A DNA stretch of 64,000 bases from Lachnospiraceae bacterium (GTDB lineage Bacteria; Bacillota; Clostridia; Lachnospirales; Lachnospiraceae). Under the pieces are notes generated by a model. That model saw only the letters and a program-made list of their open reading frames with translations, did not search any database and was not told the origin of the DNA. Below are positions 1 through 9,027 of the stretch, one piece after another. Both the position numbers and the translations under genes were made by a program. Position 1 is the stretch's first letter; each line of letters begins with the position of its first letter. The stretch lies in NCBI GenBank assembly GCA_017455435.1, contig JAFTAU010000023.1, positions 78,596-142,595 on the forward strand. The letters are read 5' to 3'.

Positions 1-1272
1 CTGAGGGCGGCTCACCTGAACCTTGTTAACTCCCCATGATTCGTTTACCGGTACCCACGTAATAATGCAGGGGTGGTTGTAATTCTGTCTGACCTGCTCC
101 AGCCATTCGGCGAGGAACTCCTGAGTGGCATTATCCGTAAATCTGTATGCCGACGGCGCTTCACACCATACCAGCATGCCCTTTACGTCGCACCAATAGT
201 AAAAACGTTCATCCTCGTTTTTTTGATGGAGTCTGAGCCCGTTAAAGCCCATAGCGATAGTCGCATCTATATCCGCCACTATTGCTTTCTCGTCAGGCGG
301 TGTAAGATGTGATTCCTTCCAGTAGCTCTGATTCAGTATCAGTTTTTGATAGAGAAGCTTTCCGTTCAGGAGAATACTATGGCCGTCTATGCGTATCTCT
401 CGCATGGCTGCATAAGAGCCGACTTCGTCCAGAACCACGCCGTCCTTAACAAGCCGGAAAACTATGTCATACATATCTGGAGTTTCCGGCGTCCAGACAG
501 GACCGTCATAATAGTGATTTCTGTTGTAAGGCATGGACATATCCGCCCATGCTTTGACATATGCGTTTGTTACGTCCGTCACAACGCGAGTGACTTTTGT
601 TCCCTTGAACGTGACATCAGTTTCTATCGTCAGTCCCGCCGCATCGGCTCCGGAAGGCAGATTCAAATCAAATTCGATTCCGAGCTTAAAGCTCGTAAGA
701 TCCGGCGTCATTTTTACTCTGGCGAGCGATGTCTCTGGAACATATTCCGACCACACGCTCTTCCATATTCCGGTAGTCTGCACGTACCAGCATTCAAAAC
801 TCTCACTTATCCATCTCTGTTTTCCTCTGGGCTGCTGCGAGCTGAGCGAATCCTCCGCCTTGACCACGAGCAGGTTTTCCCCATCGTTCAGATACTCTGA
901 GATATCAAGTGAAAATCTCGTATAACCGCCCTTATGAAGGCCGGCGAAAGCTCCGTTTACCCACACTCTGCAGATATAGTCGCAGCCTTCAAAATGCAGT
1001 ATATAGCGTTTGTCACGCAGCTTTTCCGCGTCCGCGCCAATCTTTCTCTGATACCATATATTCTCGTGAACGGTTTCGTCTCCTATCCCGCTGATCTCCG
1101 TTTCATAAGAAAACGGCACTTTTATGCTGCGGTCCGAATCAAAACCGAGATACCATTTTTCAGCTATTCCGACGTTTTCGTCGTCAAAGGCGAAAGCCCA
1201 TTCTCCGTTCAGGTCTTCCCACTGATCACGCACAAACTGCGGTCTGGGATAGTCTTTTTTGTAGCAATTCAT
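1..1272 (-). CDS. Glycoside hydrolase family 2 protein, 3' end beyond window
   Basis: Partial gene: 424 codons read from an ATG at 1272 with AGGAG six bases upstream, and the frame is still open at base 1. The N-terminal part (about residues 10-180) has the features of the GH2 sugar-binding jelly-roll domain (GCDYICRVWVNG, HKGGYTRFSLDIS), followed by an Ig-like region and the start of a TIM barrel. The motif VNESWG carries the predicted acid/base Glu411; the nucleophile lies beyond the window. No signal peptide is seen, so the enzyme is probably cytoplasmic. GH2 enzymes are beta-galactosidases, beta-glucuronidases, beta-mannosidases or alpha-L-arabinopyranosidases; the substrate cannot be told. 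It is the last visible gene of the AraC/glycyl-radical operon, 16 bp after the AEC carrier gene. Confidence 0.93.
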   Translation of the reverse strand, partial: MNCYKKDYPRPQFVRDQWEDLNGEWAFAFDDENVGIAEKWYLGFDSDRSIKVPFSYETEISGIGDETVHENIWYQRKIGADAEKLRDKRYILHFEGCDYICRVWVNGAFAGLHKGGYTRFSLDISEYLNDGENLLVVKAEDSLSSQQPRGKQRWISESFECWYVQTTGIWKSVWSEYVPETSLARVKMTPDLTSFKLGIEFDLNLPSGADAAGLTIETDVTFKGTKVTRVVTDVTNAYVKAWADMSMPYNRNHYYDGPVWTPETPDMYDIVFRLVKDGVVLDEVGSYAAMREIRIDGHSILLNGKLLYQKLILNQSYWKESHLTPPDEKAIVADIDATIAMGFNGLRLHQKNEDERFYYWCDVKGMLVWCEAPSAYRFTDNATQEFLAEWLEQVRQNYNHPCIITWVPVNESWGVNKVQVSRPQ

Positions 1273-1288
1273 ATCAGCTCCTATTAAT

Positions 1289-2233
1289 TTACAGGGCGAC
1301 CTTCATCATAAGCCAGAAAACCGCCGGTATTGTTATTACAGACATCAGGTGCGACACAAAGGTCATTCCCGCTGCAACTGACGTATCAAGTCCGTAGGCG
1401 CGGGGGACAACGATGGTATTGAGTCCGAGCGGCATAGCCATGGCGCAGACGGCGCAGACCGCTACATTTTTATCGACAGGAATCAGCAAAAGAAAACCGA
1501 TGGTAAGAAGCGGGAAAACAAGAAGCCGCACAAACGATACGGCATAAATGCTTTTTACCGAAAGCATCTTTTTCATCGGGGTGCTGGCCAGCGTCACTCC
1601 CGTCAGCAGCATGGCTACCGGTGACATACAATCCGAAGCGGAATCCAGTACCTTCATGATAAAATCCGGCAGTTTGATTTTTAGTATTCCTATCAGAATT
1701 CCTATCACGAGGGCGATAAACATCGGATTGATCAGTGCCTTGACCCTGCCCGCGACGGAGCGTTTTCCGTCCTTTGGCGGAATCAGTAGGAAAGGCACTC
1801 CCCACATATATATCAGCATCCGCATCGGGAGCGTAAATATCAGGTAATCTGTGAAATACTCCGGAAAAACGGCGCTGACCACGGCGTTTCCCATAAATCC
1901 GAAATTTGAAAAAACCAGTCCGTAGGTATAAATACGCCGGATATATTCATCGCGGGAAAAAAATCTGACGATGAGCACAGAAATTCCCATCATAATCACA
2001 CACGTCACAAGACCGCAGACAAACAGTCCTCCTGCCGCGCCGATTCTTTCCGCGGTGAAATTGTTTATGAATGTCAACATCACCAGGGCGGGAACAAAGA
2101 TATTGTTTTCAAGCTTTGACAGAACCTGCGCCGTGTTTTCAGGCACCGCCTTTATCCGGGCCAGCAAAAAGCCCGCGATAATCAGAGTGAAGAGAACCAT
2201 CGTCTGTCCTGCCGAGACAGAAAAAACTTCCAT
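1289..2233 (-). CDS. AEC-family membrane carrier (auxin efflux carrier/malate permease type)
   Basis: 314-residue polytopic membrane protein with about ten hydrophobic segments in two halves separated by a polar stretch near residue 155, the fold of the AEC family (malate permease MleP, MdcF). The chosen ATG at 2233 has GGAGG eight bases upstream; an upstream in-frame ATG (2275) would overlap the preceding gene and has no site. AEC carriers move organic anions such as malate, malonate or lactate. Lying between two glycosidase genes in a sugar operon, it may export an acidic end product or import a sugar acid; that is inference. The family assignment is firm, the substrate unknown. Confidence 0.88.
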   Translation of the reverse strand: MEVFSVSAGQTMVLFTLIIAGFLLARIKAVPENTAQVLSKLENNIFVPALVMLTFINNFTAERIGAAGGLFVCGLVTCVIMMGISVLIVRFFSRDEYIRRIYTYGLVFSNFGFMGNAVVSAVFPEYFTDYLIFTLPMRMLIYMWGVPFLLIPPKDGKRSVAGRVKALINPMFIALVIGILIGILKIKLPDFIMKVLDSASDCMSPVAMLLTGVTLASTPMKKMLSVKSIYAVSFVRLLVFPLLTIGFLLLIPVDKNVAVCAVCAMAMPLGLNTIVVPRAYGLDTSVAAGMTFVSHLMSVITIPAVFWLMMKVAL

Positions 2234-2258
2234 TATCTGTTTCCTCCGAGATCCGGTT

Positions 2259-4124
2259 TTATGGTTTTTCTTCACCCACGAGCGGCATTTCCGTCATGCG
2301 CAGTTTTGTGCACCCATAGGGAAACAGCCTTTTTGACTCCGGTTTTCCCACCGTGCCGTCCTGCTCCGGAAACTCCTTGCACACGCCGGGATAATCCTTA
2401 CGAAGCTCCCACTGCACCTCGGACATTTCAGCATTTAATACCACGGCCGGTTCCGTAATCGAAAACGGCGACTCGGAAACGGGACGCTTTTCACATTTAA
2501 GCTGTCCTGAGGCAAAGCCGTAATTCCAGCCGGAAACAGGCAAAAGCTCGTAATCGCAATACGGGAATCTTCTCTCGACTCCGTCTTTTGTATATTCGTG
2601 TTTTACTGTCTCAAAACTGACCGGAAGCGAGAAAAGCAGATTCCCTCTTTCGGCAGTAAAAAGACCATTCGGACGCTTTTTAAGAGAGGCCTCCATTTGC
2701 AGAGTCATCTCTACAGTGTCACTGCTCCAGACGCGCCGCAGCCCGGTAAATCCGCCCACGGCCGCTGCTTTTCCGTCTATCAGCGCAGACGAAGCTGTGC
2801 CCGGCACTCTCAGAAAGAGAGAAAACTCCACCGGCTTTTCACATCTTACAATGTACCGCACCGTATCTTCAAACGGATAGTCCGTCTTGCATTCAATTTC
2901 CACCGCCACTCCATCTATAAGAGTTTTCAGCCCGACAGGGGCAATAGCACCCACATATATGGAGTCTTCTCCCTTATAAAAAGCGCTGAGTGCGAACTTC
3001 GGGAAACCCTGTCCCATATTTGCAGTGCAGCAGCCGAAATTCGGTTCGAGGCCGAAAAGGTTTGCCTCGTGATTATTTGTAGAATAGATCGGGAGGCGCT
3101 CTCTGTCCTGAATCGCACAGGATATCTGATTTACCTGCTGGTCGTACTGATGCGTCCACATATCTTCGCTGATTGTTGCGGGAAGAGCGTTAAATGCCAG
3201 CTTTTCCAGACGGTCGAGCCAGATTTGTTTTCCGGTCTTTTCAAACAGTATTTCGAAGGAATACATGGCTTCCACTATAGCGCACAGCTCCGTACCCTGA
3301 GTGGGAGAAGTTCCGGCCAGACACTCATCTCCGGTAAACAGACCGAACGCCGTTCCGTGATACTTTTGAAGCAGAGCCAGAAACTCTTCTGCGAAATCAT
3401 CATTTCCGGTTTTTGCAAAACGGTCCGCAACCGCGTACGCCTTAAGCGCCATTGCCAGGTTGACAACGTGCGTCGTAAACTTCCAGTCTCTGTTAAATTC
3501 GATATCCGAAAAATTATCCGCCAGGAGTTTGTAATTCATTCCCTGTACGACCAGCGAGTGTGAGAGTTCGAGCATCCACTCCTCCGGTCTGCGGTCGTAG
3601 AGCCAGCCGATGGGAATCATGCACTCAAACCATCTTGCCGCGCCCCAGTTAAAAAGAGTATGCCTGCGCAGCCACTCATTGAGGTTGAAAAGCGCAGCTC
3701 TGACCGCAGGCTCGACTCTCTCATCGCAGGTGCATTCATAGTACACAACCAGCACCTTGCAGATAAGGAATACCGCCCAGACGTCATAGCCTATTCTCTC
3801 TTCATCTTCGCAGGGGCAGATCCAGCCGTCTTCCTTTTGACGCAAAAGTATCGCGTCGATATATTTCCTCGCGCGCGACTTCATATCTTCGTCATCCAGC
3901 AGATAAGCAAGCGGAATAAAACCGTCCAGCCAATAGGGAACTCTTTCCCAGCCTTCACGGTCTCCGCCTATCCACTTGCTGTCTTTTACGTCAGGCCATA
4001 TTTTATCCAGGTTTCCGTCCAGTCCTTCAGCCTGGATCCGCAGCTGGCGTAAAAGCCAGCCGCGGGGTTTTATTTCTTTAGCAGTAAAATGCTTCAGAAG
4101 AAAATTGTTTTTAGTGTCGGACAT
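2259..4124 (-). CDS. GH127/DUF1680 beta-L-arabinofuranosidase-like glycosidase
   Basis: 621 residues starting at the ATG at 4124 (GGAGG five bases upstream; earlier in-frame ATGs lack a site). The sequence is a DUF1680 alpha/alpha-barrel protein followed by beta domains. The zinc/catalytic set known from Bifidobacterium HypBA1 (Glu-X-Cys and a Cys-Cys pair about 80 residues later) is visible as Glu279, Cys281 and Cys365-Cys366 (NFGCCTANMG), so the cysteine-nucleophile mechanism is probably retained; Glu267 may be the acid/base. No signal peptide, hence probably cytoplasmic, acting on imported oligosaccharides. It starts 13 bp after the giant beta-helix gene. Members hydrolyse beta-L-arabinofuranosides, but several DUF1680 subfamilies (GH142, GH146) have other specificities. 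Confidence 0.88.
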   Translation of the reverse strand: MSDTKNNFLLKHFTAKEIKPRGWLLRQLRIQAEGLDGNLDKIWPDVKDSKWIGGDREGWERVPYWLDGFIPLAYLLDDEDMKSRARKYIDAILLRQKEDGWICPCEDEERIGYDVWAVFLICKVLVVYYECTCDERVEPAVRAALFNLNEWLRRHTLFNWGAARWFECMIPIGWLYDRRPEEWMLELSHSLVVQGMNYKLLADNFSDIEFNRDWKFTTHVVNLAMALKAYAVADRFAKTGNDDFAEEFLALLQKYHGTAFGLFTGDECLAGTSPTQGTELCAIVEAMYSFEILFEKTGKQIWLDRLEKLAFNALPATISEDMWTHQYDQQVNQISCAIQDRERLPIYSTNNHEANLFGLEPNFGCCTANMGQGFPKFALSAFYKGEDSIYVGAIAPVGLKTLIDGVAVEIECKTDYPFEDTVRYIVRCEKPVEFSLFLRVPGTASSALIDGKAAAVGGFTGLRRVWSSDTVEMTLQMEASLKKRPNGLFTAERGNLLFSLPVSFETVKHEYTKDGVERRFPYCDYELLPVSGWNYGFASGQLKCEKRPVSESPFSITEPAVVLNAEMSEVQWELRKDYPGVCKEFPEQDGTVGKPESKRLFPYGCTKLRMTEMPLVGEEKP

Positions 4125-4137
4125 CAGATCCTCCATG

Positions 4138-7100
4138 TCATGAAGTAGTGACATTGATTGCCGTATAAGTTCCGGTTCCGGCATTCTTGACCGGCAGAGT
4201 GTGCCAGTTCAGTATGCTGGAGTTTTTCAGGGTGAGCGACGCTGTATTATAGAGGCCTATGCCTTCCCAGCCGGTTCCGTCTATAGCAACGTTCTCCATA
4301 TTCGCAGATACCGTGCCGTTCAGATTGAACGCGTGGCGGGCGACGCCGGTTACCTGTGCGCCGGTTACGTTCAGCGTTCCGCCGGAAGCATTTATTGCGT
4401 AATACGGCAGTGAGCTCATCGTAAGACTGCTCGCCGTGACGCTGCCGGCAGTATTGATGGCATTCAGCATATTCCCACTGATATTAGCGGTGTTTATCTT
4501 AAGAACACCCGCAGTCGCGACGTCGATTCCGTGGTAATTATTGCCGGTCAGAGTCGCGTTCTTAATATCCAGCGTTCCCTTTGTGACCAGGGCGCCGTTT
4601 CTGGGTGCATTCGTTGCGGTAAATCCGTCTATTGTTGCACTTCCGGAATTAAGTACCTCGATACAATTGTATTTTGGCTTGTCAATCGTGATATTGCTTC
4701 CGGTCAGGGTACCGCCATTTACATAAATACCGTTATATGTGGCGATATTGGATATCGACGCGGTATTCAGCGTGAGCGTGGAGCCTGTTTCCAGATTGAT
4801 ACCGTGCACACCGGCAGAGCCGATTGTCAGGTTTGCCAGTTTTACGGAAGAGCTGTTATAAATATTGATTCCGTACCTGTTGGTATACGTTGAGGTTACA
4901 GTGTAGCCGTCAACATCAACGGTGCCGCCCGATATGGCCATACCGTTGCCTCCGAAGGAAGAAACCGTTATTCCTCCACCGTACAGCTTTCCGCCTTCCA
5001 CGAAGAACGGATTAAGAGCCGATTCTTTAACGGTGCCGCCGTTTACGGTCATCTCAGCGCCTCCCAGAAGATGCACGCCGTGATTACTGTAAGTGGTGTC
5101 AATGCTGAGATTCTTTATCGTAACATTTGCGCTGTTATAGACCTTTATGCCGTTGGTAGAGGTCTTCTTTATGGTATAGCCGTCAAAGTTGACTGTTCCT
5201 CCGTCTGCCGCCAGGCCCTGCGTTGCAGTATCTACAGTAATATCGCTGCCGCTCGCTTTTCCTCCCGCCACAAAAATGCCGTTAAGCGTGTTGCCGATCA
5301 TTTCCGCGGTTTCAATCTTCAGGACACCGTCCTTTTCAACATCGATACCGTGATACTTGTTTGACGAAAGGCTGACATTCTTTACATCCAGCGTGCCTTT
5401 TGTAACCAGGGCACCGTTTCTGGGCGCATTCGTTACGGTAAGACCGTCTATCGTTGCGCTGCCGGAGTTCAAAACCTCAACACCGTTGTAATTCGGATAA
5501 TCGATTGTAATTCCGCTGCCGTTAAGCACGCCGCCGTTGACGTAAATGCCATTATACGAAATAACATTGGAAATTGAAGCAGTATTTAACGTAAGCGTGG
5601 AGCCTTTTTCCAGGTTGATGCCGTGGATGCCGGCCTTTCCGACGGTCAGATTTGCAATCTTTACGGTGGAATTATTGTAAATATTTACGCCCTGACTGGC
5701 TGCTTCGGTAATGTTGTAGCCGTCGACGTCCACGGTTCCTCCTGATATGGCCAGACCGTGTGCTTTAGATGTGGCAGTGATTCCGCCGCCCAGCAGGGTG
5801 CCGCCGTTTACGAAGATACTGTTAAGATTGTTGTTCTTAATTTCGGCTGTGGTAACCTTTGCTGTGCTTTCGGAAGCCACTTCTATGCCATGATAACCGT
5901 TACCGGAAATATTGGCGTTCTTCACATCCAGCGTTCCCTTGGAAATCAGGGCACCGTTTCTGGGCGCGTTCGTTGCGGTAAATCCGTCAATTGTCGCGCT
6001 GCCGGAATTAAGTACCTCAATACAATTGTATTTAGGCTTGTCTATCGTGATATTGCTGCCGGTCATGGTGCCGCCGTTTACATAAATACCGTTATAGGTA
6101 GTGATATTGGATATCGATGCGGTATTCAGATTGAGGGTGGAACCTTTTTCCAGATTGATTCCGTGAACGCCTGCCTGAGCTACCTCAAGCTCGCTCAGTG
6201 TTACTTCTGCGCTGTTGTAGATATTAACGGCGTTTTTAGGAGCGGCTTCAATCTTTACTTTTGCCAGATCTACGGTTCCGCCGGAGGTGGCTATACCGTT
6301 TCCCTTTGAAACGATGTCCACGTCCTTTCCGGTCGTTTTTCCGCCTTCATTAAAGATACCGTTCAGACCGTTATCCTTCAGAGTCGCGCCGTCCAGCTTT
6401 GCAGTTCCTGCGCTCTGTACATGAATGCCGTGCCAGGTGCCATCGGTTATGGAAACCTTGCTTCCGCTAAAGGAGCCGTCGGTTACCAGGACGCCGTTAT
6501 GTCCGGGCGTGGTTACATTCAGATTGCTGACTTCGGCCTTTCCGCCATTCAGCACTTCCACTCCGTTGTATTTAGGGCTTTCAATAGTGATGTCGCTACC
6601 CTTGAAAGTTCCGCCGGAAGCATATACGCCGCACCATTTGCCTATGTTCTTGATAGTGGCGTTTTTCACAGTCAGGGTGCCGCCGCCGTCAACATTCATG
6701 CCGTGACCGGGTGCTCCGTCAATAACCAGATCTTTCAGAGTCACATTTGCGCCGCCGCAGTTTACGACTCCGCCGCCGTCAAATTTGCAGTCCTTGACAT
6801 TGACGTCTGTCAGATCTATTACAGAATCGGAACGGCTGGAGGTTATGGCAAAGCCGGCAGTATCCTTGACAGTAACTTTGCTGCCTTTTATCACTCCGCT
6901 GTAGCAGACTATTCCTCTGTCTCCGCCTGTAATCACCACGTTTTCGATATCAGCCTTTGCCCCGTCGTTTTCAACATAAAGACCGGTATAGGCGGTATCC
7001 GAAATCTTTGCGTTCTTGAGCGTCATGACTCCGCCTTTGATTACGTATACGCCGCACTTGGGAGTGCCGGGCTTGCCGGCGTTTGCCACAGAAATGTTTG

Positions 7101-9006
7101 TCAGAGACATTTTTGTCCCGTTACAGCTTATTGCCTGGTTGAAAGTTGTGTCGACATTGAGGTTTGTTATCTTTGTATTGCCGACCACATCCTTTTCTTT
7201 CTGGGAATAGATGGCGTAATTTCCGGCTTTGGTTATCGTGATCTTGTTTCCGACAACCGTAGCGCCGATGATGTTCATTCCTACGGCTCCGGGAGCGGTG
7301 ATGGTCACGTTATCCGCCGTAAGCTTGCCGTTCTGGTTTACGTCAATGCCGTTTTTGGCGGTATTTGTGATAACGACGTTTTTGAGCGTGGTCTTGCTTC
7401 CGCCCACGTTAACCGATGCCTGACCCTTGCAGCCGTCTATTTTCAGGTTGCTGATATTGATCACACTGTCAGTGTAGCTGCTGGTAATGGAGAATTCAGA
7501 GGTGTTGCTGATCTTCACTCCATTGCCGCTGATTGTTCCATGGTAGCTGACCGCACCGCGTTTTCCGCCTTCCATGGTGACATTCTTCATGGAAACGAAA
7601 GAACCCTTGTCGGAAGCAACCACGGCAAAGTTTTTCTGATTTTTAATCTTTACGTCAGTCAGCTTTACCTGTCCGCCGAACATCGCTATAACGCCGTTCG
7701 AAGCGGAATTTCTGATTTCTCCCTTTTTGATGATGATAGTGGAGTTGTTCGCGCTGACGGCGTTGTCTTTTTCGGTTCCGTCAACTACCAGTCCGTTTAT
7801 GGTGACGGAGCCGTGCTTTCCGTCATAAAGCGTACTGGTGACACCGAATTCCTTCGATGAATAAATCTTTACGTTTGAAGCGGTAACCGTGCCGCCGAAG
7901 TTCCAGATTCCGCGTCCGCCTGATTTTTCTACGGTCAGATTCTTTATGTTTACGACAGAACCGTTTCCTACGTATACGCCGGCCGTACCGGTGTTTTTGA
8001 CCTCGACATTTTCAAGAGTCGCGCCTGTTCTCAGATAGAACGATGCCTGAGTGACATTTTCAGCCTTGATATTTTTGAGCGTCATAGTGGAAGTGCCGGG
8101 CGTACTGCTGATTCCGTGCCAGCCGGTGTCATGGAAATAGAGTCCGTTAACATTCAGGTTTCCGGTTTTTCCCTGGCTGATTGCATGTATGTTGGCTCCG
8201 TACCATTCGAGCCTTCCACCCTCTGCGGACGTTCCGTCAACCGTCAGATCTCCCATATTGTAAGCGATATATGCTCCGCCGTTATGCATGGTTCCGCCGG
8301 TGATCTCGCAGGTTCCGCTGTTGTGAACAAGGCAGAATCCGCTGTCCGTGATTACGGCATTGCCGCTGACAGTGAGATTTCCGTCTCTTTCGGTCTTTAT
8401 TCCGTGATATGCGTTTTTGACAATCTCGCCGCCGGTAACGGTTCCTTTTCCGTTTGAACGGATGTACACGGCTGCTCCGAGAGTCTCGCTGATAGTGCCG
8501 CCGGTCATTTCAATCTCGCCCAGAACCTCTGCGCCGTAAGGGCTGCCGTAGGTCAGAGTGCCCGAAAGCATCGTCAGTTTTGCGCCTGTCGGTACCAGAA
8601 CGCAACTTCCGGCGCCGTTTCCGTCTACCGTGGCTCCGTCCATTATCAGCTCTGCTCCGTTGTGAAGCTCAAGCATATGCTGGTACTGATCGGCGTCCAG
8701 CTCCATAATAATGCGTCCGCTTCCCGTCAGGGTTTTCTTTCCGTACACGTGAAGGGGCTCTCTGATATAGATGTCTTCTTTTACTTCAACTGTTGCCGTA
8801 CCTTCCGCAGAAAGCTGCGCCGCCAGCTCAGAGAGCGGGGTCTCCGGTACTTCAGCTTCCGTATTATCCTGCGTCTGCTCCTCTGCTTCTCTGGTGCTTT
8901 CGACCGGTTCGGTAGCATCTGTTTTTCCGCAGCCAATCATCAAAACCGATAAAGCAGCAGCCAGAACAGCGATAATGATTAAATGTATGTATTTTTTGTT
9001 TTTCAT
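4138..9006 (-). CDS. Giant right-handed beta-helix lipoprotein (1622 aa)
   Basis: Starts with a lipoprotein signal peptide (MKNKKYIH..., LMIGC; predicted lipidated Cys26), then an acidic linker of about 25 residues and some 1550 residues of short parallel beta-helix coils with periodic motifs such as NYNGIYVNGG, HGINLEKGSTL and GSATIDGF. Late in the protein three large blocks (around residues 948, 1128 and 1402) are nearly identical, also at DNA level, which points to recent internal duplication. Such solenoids occur in polysaccharide lyases, pectinesterases and adhesins; I see no recognisable catalytic motif. It is anchored outside the membrane and sits between an MBL lipoprotein and a GH127 gene in a sugar-uptake operon, so polysaccharide binding or processing is the likely role (inference). 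GAGG precedes the start by about nine bases. Confidence 0.88.
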   Translation of the reverse strand: MKNKKYIHLIIIAVLAAALSVLMIGCGKTDATEPVESTREAEEQTQDNTEAEVPETPLSELAAQLSAEGTATVEVKEDIYIREPLHVYGKKTLTGSGRIIMELDADQYQHMLELHNGAELIMDGATVDGNGAGSCVLVPTGAKLTMLSGTLTYGSPYGAEVLGEIEMTGGTISETLGAAVYIRSNGKGTVTGGEIVKNAYHGIKTERDGNLTVSGNAVITDSGFCLVHNSGTCEITGGTMHNGGAYIAYNMGDLTVDGTSAEGGRLEWYGANIHAISQGKTGNLNVNGLYFHDTGWHGISSTPGTSTMTLKNIKAENVTQASFYLRTGATLENVEVKNTGTAGVYVGNGSVVNIKNLTVEKSGGRGIWNFGGTVTASNVKIYSSKEFGVTSTLYDGKHGSVTINGLVVDGTEKDNAVSANNSTIIIKKGEIRNSASNGVIAMFGGQVKLTDVKIKNQKNFAVVASDKGSFVSMKNVTMEGGKRGAVSYHGTISGNGVKISNTSEFSITSSYTDSVINISNLKIDGCKGQASVNVGGSKTTLKNVVITNTAKNGIDVNQNGKLTADNVTITAPGAVGMNIIGATVVGNKITITKAGNYAIYSQKEKDVVGNTKITNLNVDTTFNQAISCNGTKMSLTNISVANAGKPGTPKCGVYVIKGGVMTLKNAKISDTAYTGLYVENDGAKADIENVVITGGDRGIVCYSGVIKGSKVTVKDTAGFAITSSRSDSVIDLTDVNVKDCKFDGGGVVNCGGANVTLKDLVIDGAPGHGMNVDGGGTLTVKNATIKNIGKWCGVYASGGTFKGSDITIESPKYNGVEVLNGGKAEVSNLNVTTPGHNGVLVTDGSFSGSKVSITDGTWHGIHVQSAGTAKLDGATLKDNGLNGIFNEGGKTTGKDVDIVSKGNGIATSGGTVDLAKVKIEAAPKNAVNIYNSAEVTLSELEVAQAGVHGINLEKGSTLNLNTASISNITTYNGIYVNGGTMTGSNITIDKPKYNCIEVLNSGSATIDGFTATNAPRNGALISKGTLDVKNANISGNGYHGIEVASESTAKVTTAEIKNNNLNSIFVNGGTLLGGGITATSKAHGLAISGGTVDVDGYNITEAASQGVNIYNNSTVKIANLTVGKAGIHGINLEKGSTLTLNTASISNVISYNGIYVNGGVLNGSGITIDYPNYNGVEVLNSGSATIDGLTVTNAPRNGALVTKGTLDVKNVSLSSNKYHGIDVEKDGVLKIETAEMIGNTLNGIFVAGGKASGSDITVDTATQGLAADGGTVNFDGYTIKKTSTNGIKVYNSANVTIKNLSIDTTYSNHGVHLLGGAEMTVNGGTVKESALNPFFVEGGKLYGGGITVSSFGGNGMAISGGTVDVDGYTVTSTYTNRYGINIYNSSSVKLANLTIGSAGVHGINLETGSTLTLNTASISNIATYNGIYVNGGTLTGSNITIDKPKYNCIEVLNSGSATIDGFTATNAPRNGALVTKGTLDIKNATLTGNNYHGIDVATAGVLKINTANISGNMLNAINTAGSVTASSLTMSSLPYYAINASGGTLNVTGAQVTGVARHAFNLNGTVSANMENVAIDGTGWEGIGLYNTASLTLKNSSILNWHTLPVKNAGTGTYTAINVTTS

Positions 9007-9027
9007 TATGCGTTTACCTCACTCGTT

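Noticed and set aside
2598..3563. 321-codon plus-strand open frame
   Set aside because: Lies fully antisense to the GH127 gene whose motifs are intact; no recognisable domain.
6421..7860. 479-codon plus-strand open frame
   Set aside because: It is antisense to the beta-helix gene, has composition imposed by the periodic Gly/Asn/Thr codons of the opposite strand, and resembles no family.
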